Assembly (NCBI RefSeq): GCF_900104055.1
Contig: NZ_FNJQ01000008.1
Coordinates: 31,941 to 95,940 of the forward strand
Length of the DNA: 64,000 nucleotides
Origin: Pseudoselenomonas ruminantium
GTDB taxonomy: Bacteria; Bacillota; Negativicutes; Selenomonadales; Selenomonadaceae
Direction: 5' to 3'
The position numbers and the translations under genes were made by a program. Positions 44,625 to 53,645 of this stretch are shown here, in pieces. The notes beneath the pieces are model-generated. The model did not search any database. It worked only from the letters and a program-made list of their open reading frames with translations, and was not told where the DNA came from. Within the stretch, counting starts at the first letter, position 1. Every line of letters begins with the position of its first letter.

Positions 44625-45089
44625 TTGTCCATTGAAGTTGGCAGCGTGCTGGATGGTGTCGTATCGGGCATCACGAATTTTGGAGCATTCATTGAATTGC
44701 CAGAGGGGAAAACGGGACTTGTACATATTTCGGAAGTAGCAGATGAATATGTAAAGGATGTCCATGATTTTCTGGCAGAAAAAGACAAGGTTAAAGTAAA
44801 GGTAGTAGCCATTGATGAAAAAGGCAAGATTGGCCTCTCCATCAAGCAGCTGCAGGAGAAAAAGGCCGAGGCTCCCGCTGAAGCCCCAGCTCGCGAGCGT
44901 TCTTCCTTCCGTGCCCCCAGAGGCAACTTTGGCGGTCGTGACTTTAGAAAACCGAATCGTTACAGTGCTACTTCGGCTTCCTTTGAGGATAAGCTTTCCA
45001 AGTTCCTCAAAGACAGCGATGAGCGCCTGACGGACTTGCGCCGCAAGACTGATTCCAAGCGTGGCGGGCGTGGCTCCCGTCGTGACTGA
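44625..45089 (+). CDS. S1 RNA-binding domain protein (YabR-like)
   Basis: A 154-residue protein with one S1 domain at the N-terminus (about 1-72: GSVLDGVVSGITNFGAFIEL, then TGLVHISEVADEYVKDV) and a disordered basic tail with Arg/Gly-rich parts (RSSFRAPRGNFGGRDF and KRGGRGSRRD). This tail could bind RNA. It lies after divIC as yabR does in Bacillus. The TTG start follows AAGGAGGAA. The role is not established; general RNA binding is expected. Confidence 0.9.
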   Translation: MSIEVGSVLDGVVSGITNFGAFIELPEGKTGLVHISEVADEYVKDVHDFLAEKDKVKVKVVAIDEKGKIGLSIKQLQEKKAEAPAEAPARERSSFRAPRGNFGGRDFRKPNRYSATSASFEDKLSKFLKDSDERLTDLRRKTDSKRGGRGSRRD

Positions 45090-45096
45090 GCATAAA

Positions 45097-46488
45097 ATGG
45101 AAGCACTCTGCAAAGGGTGCTTTTGTTCGTTACTGCCTAAAAGAGCAAAGATTCTCACAGCGTGTTCCGGCGGTGCTGACTCGATGGCCCTGCTGCATAT
45201 GCTTTGGCAGCTGGCGCCCCGTAATGAGTGGCAGATTGCCGCAGCTCACTATGAGCATGGCATTCGGGGGGAGGACTCTTTGGCCGATGCCCGCTTTGTG
45301 GAAGGATTTTGCCGTGAGCGGCATATTCCCTGCTTTGTAGAGCATGGCAACGCCCCGCAGGCCGCGGCAGACAGCTCGCACAGCCTGGAACAGGCGGCCC
45401 GCAATCTGCGCTATGAATTCCTGGAACGGGTGCGGCAGACTCAGGGCTATGACTGTATTGCCACGGCCCATCATGCCGATGACCAGGCGGAAACGGTGCT
45501 GATGCGCATCTTGCGGGGGACAGGCGTGAAGGGCTTGGGGGCCATGCGTCCCCAAAGCGGGGCGGAAGGCCGTATCGTGCGGCCGCTGCTGGGCTTTACG
45601 AAGGCAGAGCTTTTAGCTTACTGCCGGCAGGAGCAGATTCCCTACCGGGAAGATGCTACCAACTTTGAAGCCGACTGTACCCGCAACCGTCTGCGGCTGG
45701 AGCTTTTGCCCCAGCTGCAGCGGGAATACAATCCCGAAATCAGCCGGGCACTCTGCCAGCTGGCCGATGTGGCTGCGGAGGAAAATGACTTCCTGCAGCG
45801 GGAGATTGACCGCTATGGCATGGACGAAGCCTATATGCGGCAGGGGGATTGGGCGCTGGTTCAGCGCAAGACGGCCGGCCTGCATCCTGCCTTGCAGCGG
45901 GGGCTTATCCGTAAGCTTTGGGAGCGGACTACGGGCAGTGCCCTTGACCTCAGTTACCAACAGACGGAACTTTTGCGCCAACTGCTTTTGACGGGTGAAA
46001 CCAGCAGTCAGCAGGAACTGTCCCATCACTATATTGCGCGCGTGGCTTATGGCTATCTGACTATTGACCGGTCAGGGCCTGATGGTCAGGCCGATCCATC
46101 AAAGATCGATTGGCCTGAAGCAGAGGTCGTGATTCCCGGTGCAACCTGCTGGGGGGGCTTCCGGCTGGCTGCCCAGTGGCAGGACGCGGTGAAGGCTGAG
46201 ACAATGCCGGATGAGCTTTACCTGCTGCCTGAGAATTTTCCCGGAAAATTGGTCCTGCGCACCCGCCGGCCGGGGGATTTCATGGTCCTACCAGGCGGGC
46301 GCAAGAAGCTGAAGAAACTGATGATAGACGATAAGATCCCGCAGGCAGAACGGGATACGCTGCTACTGCTGGCTGCTGGCAGCGAGATAATCTGGATGAT
46401 TGGCCGCCGGCGCAGTGCAAGATGCTTGCAGGGCGCTGCGGATTATCATAAAATTTTGTATCTCAGGATAGAGAAGAGAGGAAATTAA
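45097..46488 (+). CDS. tilS: tRNA(Ile)-lysidine synthase TilS
   Basis: TilS changes cytidine 34 of tRNA-Ile(CAU) to lysidine, using ATP. The 463-residue length is normal. The PP-loop motif is ILTACSGGADSMALLHML near residue 20. HHADDQAETVLMRILRGTG and YREDATNFEADCTRNRLR are further family blocks, and the C-terminal TilS-specific domain is present (LVLRTRRPGDFMVLPGG). ATG 45097 is the first good start; GTG codons at 45061 onwards would overlap the S1 gene. It is followed by hpt with a 2-bp gap, as in Bacillus. Confidence 0.94.
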   Translation: MEALCKGCFCSLLPKRAKILTACSGGADSMALLHMLWQLAPRNEWQIAAAHYEHGIRGEDSLADARFVEGFCRERHIPCFVEHGNAPQAAADSSHSLEQAARNLRYEFLERVRQTQGYDCIATAHHADDQAETVLMRILRGTGVKGLGAMRPQSGAEGRIVRPLLGFTKAELLAYCRQEQIPYREDATNFEADCTRNRLRLELLPQLQREYNPEISRALCQLADVAAEENDFLQREIDRYGMDEAYMRQGDWALVQRKTAGLHPALQRGLIRKLWERTTGSALDLSYQQTELLRQLLLTGETSSQQELSHHYIARVAYGYLTIDRSGPDGQADPSKIDWPEAEVVIPGATCWGGFRLAAQWQDAVKAETMPDELYLLPENFPGKLVLRTRRPGDFMVLPGGRKKLKKLMIDDKIPQAERDTLLLLAAGSEIIWMIGRRRSARCLQGAADYHKILYLRIEKRGN

Positions 46489-46490
46489 TC

Positions 46491-47036
46491 ATGTTACACG
46501 AAGATATCGAGAAAGTTGTTTTTTCGGAGGAACAGATTCAGAAGCGTATTGCCGAAATGGCTAAACAGATCACGGAAGACTATAAGGATGCCAAGGAAGA
46601 GATCTACTGCGTAGGTATCCTGAAGGGCGCCGTGATGTTCTACACGGATCTGGTACGCCGTCTGGAACTGCCGGTGCGCTTTGACTTCATGATCGCGTCC
46701 AGCTATGGCAATGGCACGTCCACGACGGGCTCTGTCAAGATTCTCAAGGATTTGGACTACGATATTGAAGGAAAACACCTGATCGTTATCGAAGATATAA
46801 TAGACTCCGGTACGACGATGAACTACCTGTCCAAGTACTTCAAGGAACGCAAGCCGAAATCTGTGAAGCTCTGCTCCTTGCTTTCCAAGCCGTCCCGCCG
46901 TATGGTGGAAGTACCCATTGACTACTGCGGTTTTGAAGTGCCGGATGAATTCCTCGTGGGCTATGGCCTTGACTATGCGGAAGTATACCGTAATCTGCCG
47001 TACATCGGCGTGTTGAAGCCTGAGATTTACGCCTAA
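46491..47036 (+). CDS. hpt: Hypoxanthine phosphoribosyltransferase
   Basis: A 181-residue purine salvage enzyme of usual size, making IMP and GMP from hypoxanthine and guanine. The PRPP-binding motif is VIEDIIDSGTTMNYL, and FDFMIASSYGNGTSTTGSV is typical of Hpt. It sits between tilS and ftsH, the conserved Firmicute order. ATG with GAGGAAAT upstream. Confidence 0.95.
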   Translation: MLHEDIEKVVFSEEQIQKRIAEMAKQITEDYKDAKEEIYCVGILKGAVMFYTDLVRRLELPVRFDFMIASSYGNGTSTTGSVKILKDLDYDIEGKHLIVIEDIIDSGTTMNYLSKYFKERKPKSVKLCSLLSKPSRRMVEVPIDYCGFEVPDEFLVGYGLDYAEVYRNLPYIGVLKPEIYA

Positions 47037-47088
47037 TATATAGCAAAAATCCTGAGGGGCTGCGGCTTCTCGGAAGGAGGGCAATGGA

Positions 47089-49104
47089 TTGAATAAGTTT
47101 CTACGCAACGTAGGGTTCTATTTGTTGATTATTCTGGTAGCCATTTCCATTATTGACTACTTTTCGACAAGGAACACAACCAAACAGGAAATGGGTTATA
47201 CGCAGTTCCTGCAGCAAGTGGATGAAGGCAAAGTAGCAAAGGTTGTCCTCATTCAAAACACTATTCGCGGTACCTTAAGTGATGGCACGGAGTTTACCAC
47301 CATCACGCCGGACAATCCCAACCGGGATCCGAAGCTCTTTGACAAACTCTCCGCCAAGGGCGTGGAGATCAATGCGGAAAATCCGCCTGAACCACCCTGG
47401 TGGTCCACCATGTTCTCGTCCCTGCTGCCAATCCTGCTCCTCGTCGGGGTATGGTTCTTCATCATGCAGCAGACGCAGGGCGGCGGCGGCCGGGTGATGT
47501 CCTTTGGCAAGAGCCGTGCCCGCATGAGCGGTTCGGATAAGATCAAGGTCAACTTCAAGGATGTGGCTGGTGCTGATGAAGCCAAGCAGGAACTCGAAGA
47601 AGTCGTCGAATTCCTCAAGCATCCGAAGAAGTACAATGACCTCGGTGCCCGCATTCCGAAGGGCGTGCTGCTCTTTGGCCCTCCGGGTACTGGTAAGACT
47701 CTCTTGGCCCGCGCCGTAGCCGGTGAAGCCGGTGTGCCCTTCTTCTCCATTTCCGGTTCGGATTTCGTGGAGATGTTCGTGGGTGTCGGTGCTTCGCGAG
47801 TCCGTGACCTCTTCGATCAGGCCAAGAAGAATGCGCCCTGCATCGTCTTCATCGATGAGATCGATGCCGTGGGCCGTCAGCGTGGTGCTGGCGTCGGCGG
47901 CGGTCATGATGAACGCGAACAGACCTTGAACCAGTTGCTGGTCGAGATGGATGGTTTTGCGGCTAACGAAGGCATCATTATCATCGCAGCGACCAACCGC
48001 CCGGATATCCTTGATCCAGCCCTGCTGCGTCCCGGCCGTTTTGACCGTCAGATTGTGGTGGACAAACCGGATGTGCGCGGCCGTTTAGCCATCCTCAAGG
48101 TGCATACCTCCGGCAAGCCCGTGGATGAAGGGGCAGATCTTGACATCCTGGCCCGCCGCACGCCGGGCTTCACAGGTGCTGACCTCAGCAACCTCGTCAA
48201 CGAAGCAGCACTTTTGGCTGCCCGTCGTGACAAGAAAAAGATTTACATGCAGGAGCTTGAAGAGGCCATTGAACGTGTCATGGCTGGTCCTGAGCGCAAG
48301 TCCCATATCATGAACGATGAGGAAAAGCGCCTGACGGCTTATCACGAAGGCGGTCATACCCTCGTGGGCATGATGCTCAAGCACGCAGATCCCGTGCACA
48401 AGGTTACGATCATTCCGCGTGGTCGTGCCGGTGGTTACACGCTGATGCTGCCGAAGGAAGACCGCAACTATGCTACCAAGTCTGAACTCCTCGACAAGCT
48501 CAAGGTCGCCATGGGCGGCCGCGTGGCGGAAGAAATCGTGCTGCAGGAAATCAGCACGGGCGCTTCCCAGGATATCCAGCAGGCTACCCGCATGGTGCGC
48601 GGCATGGTCATGCAGTACGGCATGAGCGATGTCTTAGGCCCGGTGGCTTATGGCGAAAGCCAGAATCATCAGGTGTTCTTAGGCCGCGATTTCCATCAGG
48701 AACGCAACTACTCCGAAGAAGTGGCCAGTGAAATCGATAAGGAAGTCCGTAAGTATTTGGAAGAAGCCTATGAGGCCTGCCGCCAGATCATCACGGAACA
48801 CCGCGACAAGCTGGAACTCATTGCTCAGGCGCTGATGGAACGCGAAACCCTTACGGCCAAGCAGCTTGAAGAACTGCTGGAAAAAGGTTTCATCACCGAG
48901 GATGAGCCGAAGCAGGAACCGCCCAAGGACAACAATGACGGTCCTAAGGATGGCGATCCGGCACAGATTCCGCCGACGACCTTGGTACAGCAGATACACA
49001 ATGAAGCCATGGGCATTGAGACGTCCAAGGAAGCCGTGCCTGCTGAAGGCGTAACGGAAAACTCCCGGGAACCGAAATTCAATGTGACCCATTACGATAA
49101 GTAA
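47089..49104 (+). CDS. ftsH: ATP-dependent zinc metalloprotease FtsH
   Basis: A 671-residue membrane AAA+ protease of normal layout. Two membrane helices (about 5-23 and 106-128) flank a small extracytoplasmic domain. The AAA module has Walker [15 protein letters not shown], Walker [12 protein letters not shown] and the second region of homology [20 protein letters not shown]. The M41 protease site is HEGGH (in [13 protein letters not shown]) where most family members have HEAGH; the zinc ligands are kept. The acidic, Pro-rich tail (about 600-671) is variable in the family. The TTG start follows GGAAGGAGG. Confidence 0.96.
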   Translation: MNKFLRNVGFYLLIILVAISIIDYFSTRNTTKQEMGYTQFLQQVDEGKVAKVVLIQNTIRGTLSDGTEFTTITPDNPNRDPKLFDKLSAKGVEINAENPPEPPWWSTMFSSLLPILLLVGVWFFIMQQTQGGGGRVMSFGKSRARMSGSDKIKVNFKDVAGADEAKQELEEVVEFLKHPKKYNDLGARIPKGVLLFGPPGTGKTLLARAVAGEAGVPFFSISGSDFVEMFVGVGASRVRDLFDQAKKNAPCIVFIDEIDAVGRQRGAGVGGGHDEREQTLNQLLVEMDGFAANEGIIIIAATNRPDILDPALLRPGRFDRQIVVDKPDVRGRLAILKVHTSGKPVDEGADLDILARRTPGFTGADLSNLVNEAALLAARRDKKKIYMQELEEAIERVMAGPERKSHIMNDEEKRLTAYHEGGHTLVGMMLKHADPVHKVTIIPRGRAGGYTLMLPKEDRNYATKSELLDKLKVAMGGRVAEEIVLQEISTGASQDIQQATRMVRGMVMQYGMSDVLGPVAYGESQNHQVFLGRDFHQERNYSEEVASEIDKEVRKYLEEAYEACRQIITEHRDKLELIAQALMERETLTAKQLEELLEKGFITEDEPKQEPPKDNNDGPKDGDPAQIPPTTLVQQIHNEAMGIETSKEAVPAEGVTENSREPKFNVTHYDK

Positions 49105-49110
49105 ATGACA

Positions 49111-49146
49111 GGAAACCTTCTCCTTAGGAGAAGGTTTCTTTTTTTG
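49111..49146 (+). terminator. Terminator after ftsH
   Basis: A 12-bp stem GAAACCTTCTCC / GGAGAAGGTTTC with a three-base loop is followed by T7. Confidence 0.92.
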
Positions 49147-49210
49147 TAAACTTTACAGAATGAAAAAGATGATGTCCATCATAACGGTACTTAAATATTA
49201 TTCATGCTGA

Positions 49211-49239
49211 TTGTCACGTAAAATAAAATAATATATAAT
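49211..49239 (+). promoter_or_regulatory. Promoter of the dcuC-like gene
   Basis: TTGTCA (49211-49216) and TATAAT (49234-49239) are 17 bp apart. They lie about 40 bp ahead of the ribosome-binding site of the DcuC-like gene. Confidence 0.75.
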
Positions 49240-49281
49240 TATGGTGTCATAAATATTTTACAGTGAGCAGGAGGTATTATT

Positions 49282-50556
49282 ATGTTACTCGCTGGTGGAT
49301 TGATTGTTATCCTGACTTTTGCGCTGATTATCAAGAAGATCGAAGCGCGCCTGGTACTCTTTTTGGCCGGTGTCATCATGTGCCTGATTGGCGGCTTGCC
49401 TGAGGATATCATGAAAGCCTTTATGAAGGCCATGACCAATAATTCCTTGGTGCCGACAATCTGTACGGTGATGGGTTTTTCCTATGTCATGAAACTCACC
49501 GAATGTGACCAGCATCTGGTGCAGTCCATTTCCGGTGTCCTCAAAAAAGGTCGTACGGTCTTGGTGCCGCTGTCCTTTTTCCTGACCTGGTGGATCAGTC
49601 TGGCCATTCCTTCGGCAGCTGGCTGCTCGGCGGCCGTGGGCAGTATCCTGATTCCGACACTGATTGCCGCCGGTGTCCATCCGGCTATGGCAGCTGCTAC
49701 AGTACTGGCTGGTACCTGGGGCAGTGCCATCAGCCCGGGCAACGCCCATAATCCCTTTGTGGCTGACCTGGCTGGTACGGATATGATGACGGTCATCATC
49801 AATGAAACGCCGGCTTCCGTGATTGCTTCCTTTGCCTGCATTGCCGTGATGACGGTCTATGCCGTGGTCATGAAGGAAGGGGCGACAGATGAACGCCGGG
49901 AAGCCTATCTGGCTACACTGGAAGAAGAACAGCATCATGACCTGCATGATTTCAAGGTAAATCCCCTGCGGGCCATCGTGCCGCTGGTACCGCTGGTGCT
50001 CTTGATTCTCGGTTCCAAGCAGGTGGGTATCATGCCGGAGATGAGCGTAGCCCTGTCCATGATCATCGGTGTGGTCTTAGGTTTGCTCGCAACCTGGTCC
50101 AATGCGCAGGAAGTCTGCAAGAACTTCTTTGACGGTATGGGCAGTGCCTATGCCAATGTCATCGGCCTGATTGTCTGCGCCAGCGTCTTCACTACTGGTA
50201 TGGCGGCTGTGGGCCTGACTGGGGCGCTGACGGATGTCATGAAGGGATCTCAGTCTGCCGCTGCTGCCGCTGGTACCTTCGGCCCCTTCCTGATTGCCGT
50301 GATTTCTGGTTCCGGTGATGCAGCTGCCTTTGCTTTTAATGGTGCGGTAACGCCCTTTGCCGAACAGTTTGGCATGAGCATCATGGATTTGGGTTCGCTG
50401 GCGCAGATTGCCGGTGCCATGGGCCGTTCTATGTCCCCGGTGGCCGGTGCAGCCATCATCTGTGCAGGCCTGGCCAAGGTCAACCCCATGGAAGTATCCA
50501 AGCGCAATGCTCTGCCCTGTCTGGCGGCTGCTTTGGTACTGATGCTGTTCCTGTAA
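49282..50556 (+). CDS. dcuC: DcuC-family C4-dicarboxylate anaerobic carrier
   Basis: A 424-residue carrier with 10-12 membrane segments. Typical parts are SYVMKLTECDQHLVQSISGV, WWISLAIPSAAGCSAAVGSI and TWGSAISPGNAHNPFVADLA. DcuC proteins exchange or release succinate during fumarate respiration in anaerobes. This fits a lactate- and sugar-fermenting Selenomonad that forms propionate or succinate. The M20 peptidase gene follows 31 bp later and may be co-transcribed. ATG behind AGGAGG. Confidence 0.87.
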   Translation: MLLAGGLIVILTFALIIKKIEARLVLFLAGVIMCLIGGLPEDIMKAFMKAMTNNSLVPTICTVMGFSYVMKLTECDQHLVQSISGVLKKGRTVLVPLSFFLTWWISLAIPSAAGCSAAVGSILIPTLIAAGVHPAMAAATVLAGTWGSAISPGNAHNPFVADLAGTDMMTVIINETPASVIASFACIAVMTVYAVVMKEGATDERREAYLATLEEEQHHDLHDFKVNPLRAIVPLVPLVLLILGSKQVGIMPEMSVALSMIIGVVLGLLATWSNAQEVCKNFFDGMGSAYANVIGLIVCASVFTTGMAAVGLTGALTDVMKGSQSAAAAAGTFGPFLIAVISGSGDAAAFAFNGAVTPFAEQFGMSIMDLGSLAQIAGAMGRSMSPVAGAAIICAGLAKVNPMEVSKRNALPCLAAALVLMLFL

Positions 50557-50587
50557 TTTTTTGAACGAAATGGAAGAAGGTATATTC

Positions 50588-51706
50588 ATGATCAATGAAC
50601 AGCGTGTATTGGATGAATTCCTGGAGCTGGTGCAGATCCGCTGCTCCACCCATGATGAAAGGGAGGTCGCAGACCTCCTGACCAAGAGGCTGACCGAATT
50701 AGGCGGTACGGTCAAGGAAGACAATGCCGGGGTGAAGATTGGCGGCAATACGGGCAATCTCGTGGCGGATTTTCCGGGGACCATCGAGGCGCCTGTGGTG
50801 ATGCTGACTGCCCATATGGACTGCGTGGAGCCCTGCGGCGGCGTCAAGCCGGTGGTAGAGGACGGCATTATCCGTTCCGATGGCACGACCATCTTAGGCG
50901 GCGATGATAAGGCCGGAGTTGTGGCCATCTTGGAAACCTTGCGCCAGCTCAAGGAAAAGGACATTCCCCATGGCCCGCTGCAGATCGTGTTCACGGTAGC
51001 TGAAGAAAATGGTGTCCATGGCTCCCAGAACCTCGATACGAGCCTTTTGCATGCAGATTTCGGCTTTACGCTGGACACGCATAATCATCCCGGCAATATG
51101 ACCTTTATGGCACCGGGCAAGAACCAGATCAAGATTCATATCGAGGGTAAGGCAAGCCATGCGGGGGTAAGTCCCGAGGCGGGCATCAATGCCATCTGTG
51201 CGGCAGGCCTGCTTATCGCGGATGCTCCACAGGGCCGCATTGATGAGGAAACCACCTGCAACCTCGGCAAGATCGTCGGCGGCTCTGCGACCAATGTGGT
51301 AGCGGAAACCTGTGATGTGTTCTATGAAAGCCGCAGCCGTGATAAGGCAAAGCTCGATAAGATTACAAAAGAAATCTGTGACCATTTCGTCAATGGGGCA
51401 GCGAAAACCAATTGCCGGATTACGGCAGAGGTCAGCCCGGACTATGGCCCATATCTGCTGGAAAAGGATTCGCTGGCCATTCAGACGGCCATCAAGGCTG
51501 CCGAAAAGCTCGGCCTGCCTGTGAATCTCGAAGAATCCGGCGGCGGCTCCGATGCCAACCATTTCAACACCTATGGCGTGCCCACCGTGGTGCTTTCCGT
51601 GGGTATGGAAAATGCCCATACCAAGGATGAGTATATTGAGGTAAAAGATTTGTACGATGCCGCCCGCTGGGCTTTGGAAATCGTCAGGACCGCAGCGGAA
51701 AAGTAA
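50588..51706 (+). CDS. M20-family metallopeptidase (PepT-like)
   Basis: A 372-residue di-zinc peptidase, close to tripeptidase T-like enzymes of Firmicutes. Metal-binding blocks are VVMLTAHMDCVEPCGG (first His and Asp), ILGGDDKAGVVAILETL (bridging Asp), FTVAEENGVHGSQNL (the Glu pair) and FTLDTHNHPG. The lid domain runs from about 180 to 290. It should release N-terminal residues from small peptides in the cytoplasm. ATG 50588 lies behind GAAGAAGGT; an upstream ATG at 50561 has no ribosome-binding site. A terminator follows. Confidence 0.88.
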   Translation: MINEQRVLDEFLELVQIRCSTHDEREVADLLTKRLTELGGTVKEDNAGVKIGGNTGNLVADFPGTIEAPVVMLTAHMDCVEPCGGVKPVVEDGIIRSDGTTILGGDDKAGVVAILETLRQLKEKDIPHGPLQIVFTVAEENGVHGSQNLDTSLLHADFGFTLDTHNHPGNMTFMAPGKNQIKIHIEGKASHAGVSPEAGINAICAAGLLIADAPQGRIDEETTCNLGKIVGGSATNVVAETCDVFYESRSRDKAKLDKITKEICDHFVNGAAKTNCRITAEVSPDYGPYLLEKDSLAIQTAIKAAEKLGLPVNLEESGGGSDANHFNTYGVPTVVLSVGMENAHTKDEYIEVKDLYDAARWALEIVRTAAEK

Positions 51707-51723
51707 ATAGAGTGGATTAGGTA

Positions 51724-51763
51724 GTGCGCTGGCAGGTCTCATTGACAGGTCAGCGCACCTTTT
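51724..51763 (+). terminator. Terminator after the M20 peptidase gene
   Basis: An 8-bp stem GTGCGCTG / CAGCGCAC with a 19-nt loop is followed by CTTTT. Confidence 0.78.
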
Positions 51764-51803
51764 ATAAAATAGGCTTATACGAAATGAAAAGGGGGATGCA
51801 AGC

Positions 51804-52736
51804 ATGAAATTCTGTATCTTTGGTGCCGGCGGCACAGGTGGTGTTTTGGCTGCTTATTTGGCTATGGCAGGGCATGATGTGACATTGATTGCCCGCGGTG
51901 CGCATCTGGCGGCAATACAGGAGCAGGGGCTGACACTGCATACCAATCACCGGGGGACGGAGGTTATCCGAAACCTGAAGACCTGCACGGCAGCTGCGTA
52001 TGAGGATGTACCAGATGTCTTGTTCGTGTGCGTGAAGTATTATGATCTGGAAGATGCCATCGCTTTTGCCCGGGAGAAGATGGGCAAAGACACATTGGTT
52101 ATCCCGGTGCTCAATGTTTTTGGCACGGGCGGCGTCATGCAGGAACGGCTGCCGGAGCTTACCTGCCTCGATGGCTGTATCTATGTGATGGGGCAGATTG
52201 AAGCACCCGGTGTGATCTATCAGTCGGATAAGATGCTGCGCGTGATCTATGGCTATCGTCCGGGGCAGCAGCAGGATCTGCTGGAAACGGCGCAGGAATT
52301 GGAAGGTATTTTGCAGGCGGCGGAAATCCGCGGCCATTTCAGTGCGAACATCGTCCGGGATGCGCTGCAGAAATTTGCCTATGTATCGCCGGCTGGTGCT
52401 GCCGGGGCATATTTCAATGCCACGAGCGAGAAGCTGCAACAGGAAGGTCCGGAGCGGGAACTGTTTGCGGGGCTTATCCGGGAGGTAGTGGCTCTGGGCA
52501 GGGCTATGGGCATTGAATTCGAGAAGGATCTGGTGGAAACAGGACTTCAGATCATGGATGTGCTCAAGCCGGGCTCAACTACTTCCATGCAGCGGGATAT
52601 CCTGCGGGGCGGAAAATCGGAATTTGCCGGCCTCGTGACGCGTGTGGTGGAACTGGGAGAAAAATATCAGGTGCCCGTTCCATTATATCGGAAAGTAAAT
52701 GAATGGGGAAAGGAACATTTGCAGTTACATGGATAG
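51804..52736 (+). CDS. Ketopantoate reductase-family protein (PanE/ApbA)
   Basis: A 310-residue protein of usual size. The Rossmann motif is IFGAGGTGGVLAAYLAMAGH, and VCVKYYDLEDAI carries the lysine region seen in PanE. The C-terminal helical domain has DILRGGKSEFAGLVTRVVEL, which contains the conserved Ser/Glu positions. PanE makes pantoate for coenzyme A, but many paralogues act on other 2-oxo acids, so pantothenate synthesis is only one option. It overlaps the next gene by 8 bp. Confidence 0.82.
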   Translation: MKFCIFGAGGTGGVLAAYLAMAGHDVTLIARGAHLAAIQEQGLTLHTNHRGTEVIRNLKTCTAAAYEDVPDVLFVCVKYYDLEDAIAFAREKMGKDTLVIPVLNVFGTGGVMQERLPELTCLDGCIYVMGQIEAPGVIYQSDKMLRVIYGYRPGQQQDLLETAQELEGILQAAEIRGHFSANIVRDALQKFAYVSPAGAAGAYFNATSEKLQQEGPERELFAGLIREVVALGRAMGIEFEKDLVETGLQIMDVLKPGSTTSMQRDILRGGKSEFAGLVTRVVELGEKYQVPVPLYRKVNEWGKEHLQLHG

Positions 52737-53382
52737 TCTGACCTGGGGAATCTTTGATATCATGGGCACTATCGCCTTTGCGGTGTCAGGGGCGATGGTG
52801 GCCATCAACCGCCGCATGGATATCTTCGGCATCATCGTGTTGGCGGCTCTTACCGCTGTGGGGGGCGGCATGGTCCGGGACGTGCTGGCGGGAATCACGC
52901 CGCCGATGGCCTTGCGCAATGTGACGGATTTCATGCTTTCGATCATCATTGCTCTGATCGTGTCCCTGGCCTATAGCTTTTGGCCTTTTGCCTCGCCCAA
53001 CAAATACATCATGCTTTTGCTCTATAATATGTTTGACACTGTGGGGCTGGCCTCGTTCACCATCACGGGGATGCTGACCGGCCTTTCGCGGGAGACCGGC
53101 AATCCCTATGTACTGCCGGTACTGCTGGGCGTGATCACGGCGGTCGGAGGCGGTATCCTGCGGGATCTGATGGCGCATCGCATGCCGGCTGTGCTTTACA
53201 AGGATATCTATGCTACGGCATCACTGTTCGGCGCAATCATATCCTGCTCCCTGCAGACTTATGTGGATGTGGTCGCTATGGCCTGGATCTGCTTTGTCTT
53301 GGTGATTACCCTGCGCTTTAGTGCCCTGTTCTTCGGCTGGCATCTGTTCCATCCGCGGGCGAATTGGCGCAAGCGCAAATAG
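52729..53382 (+). CDS. TRIC-type (UPF0126/YicG) membrane channel protein
   Basis: A 217-residue protein made of two repeats of a three-helix unit: GTIAFAVSGAMVAINRRMDI with TAVGGGMVRDVLAG, then GLASFTITGMLTG with TAVGGGILRDLMAH. The GGG-hinge with (V/L)RD occurs in both halves, as in the trimeric intracellular cation channel family. Potassium or amino-acid conductance has been proposed for bacterial members. The ATG at 52729 overlaps the end of the PanE gene, so translation is coupled. No terminator is seen before the rpoB leader. Confidence 0.88.
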   Translation: MDSLTWGIFDIMGTIAFAVSGAMVAINRRMDIFGIIVLAALTAVGGGMVRDVLAGITPPMALRNVTDFMLSIIIALIVSLAYSFWPFASPNKYIMLLLYNMFDTVGLASFTITGMLTGLSRETGNPYVLPVLLGVITAVGGGILRDLMAHRMPAVLYKDIYATASLFGAIISCSLQTYVDVVAMAWICFVLVITLRFSALFFGWHLFHPRANWRKRK

Positions 53383-53429
53383 GGATATACAATAGGAAAG
53401 AAAAAATATTTTTTATGGCGGCCTATCTA

Positions 53430-53458
53430 TTGACAGAACTATAAATAGGTGCTAAACT
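53430..53458 (+). promoter_or_regulatory. Probable promoter of rpoBC
   Basis: TTGACA (53430-53435) and TAAACT (53453-53458) are 17 bp apart. The start would be near 53465, about 180 bp ahead of the rpoB start codon. Confidence 0.65.
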
Positions 53459-53516
53459 TAAAAACTACAGGAAATTGAATAGGGATTAGTGTGCGCAAGC
53501 GGAAAGGAACTGGAAG

Positions 53517-53552
53517 CAAGGTGTAAAATTTTGGTTAGACCTTGTTTTTTTT
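53517..53552 (+). terminator. Terminator-like hairpin in the rpoB leader
   Basis: A 6-bp stem CAAGGT / ACCTTG with a 16-nt loop is followed by T8 (53545-53552). It lies between the proposed promoter and rpoB, so it could be an attenuator of rpoBC or just the end of a read-through transcript. Confidence 0.65.
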
Positions 53553-53645
53553 CTTGTTCATCCATTCCGTCTTTTTAGGCGTGCGCTATTGCCCTTCATT
53601 TCAGGAAATAATATTCTAGTAAAATCAGGCTAAGGGGTGAAGGAT

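Noticed and set aside
45097..46488. The PP-loop protein as the missing LarE
   Set aside because: Its motifs, C-terminal domain and neighbours (S1 protein, hpt, ftsH) identify TilS; LarE-specific features were not seen.
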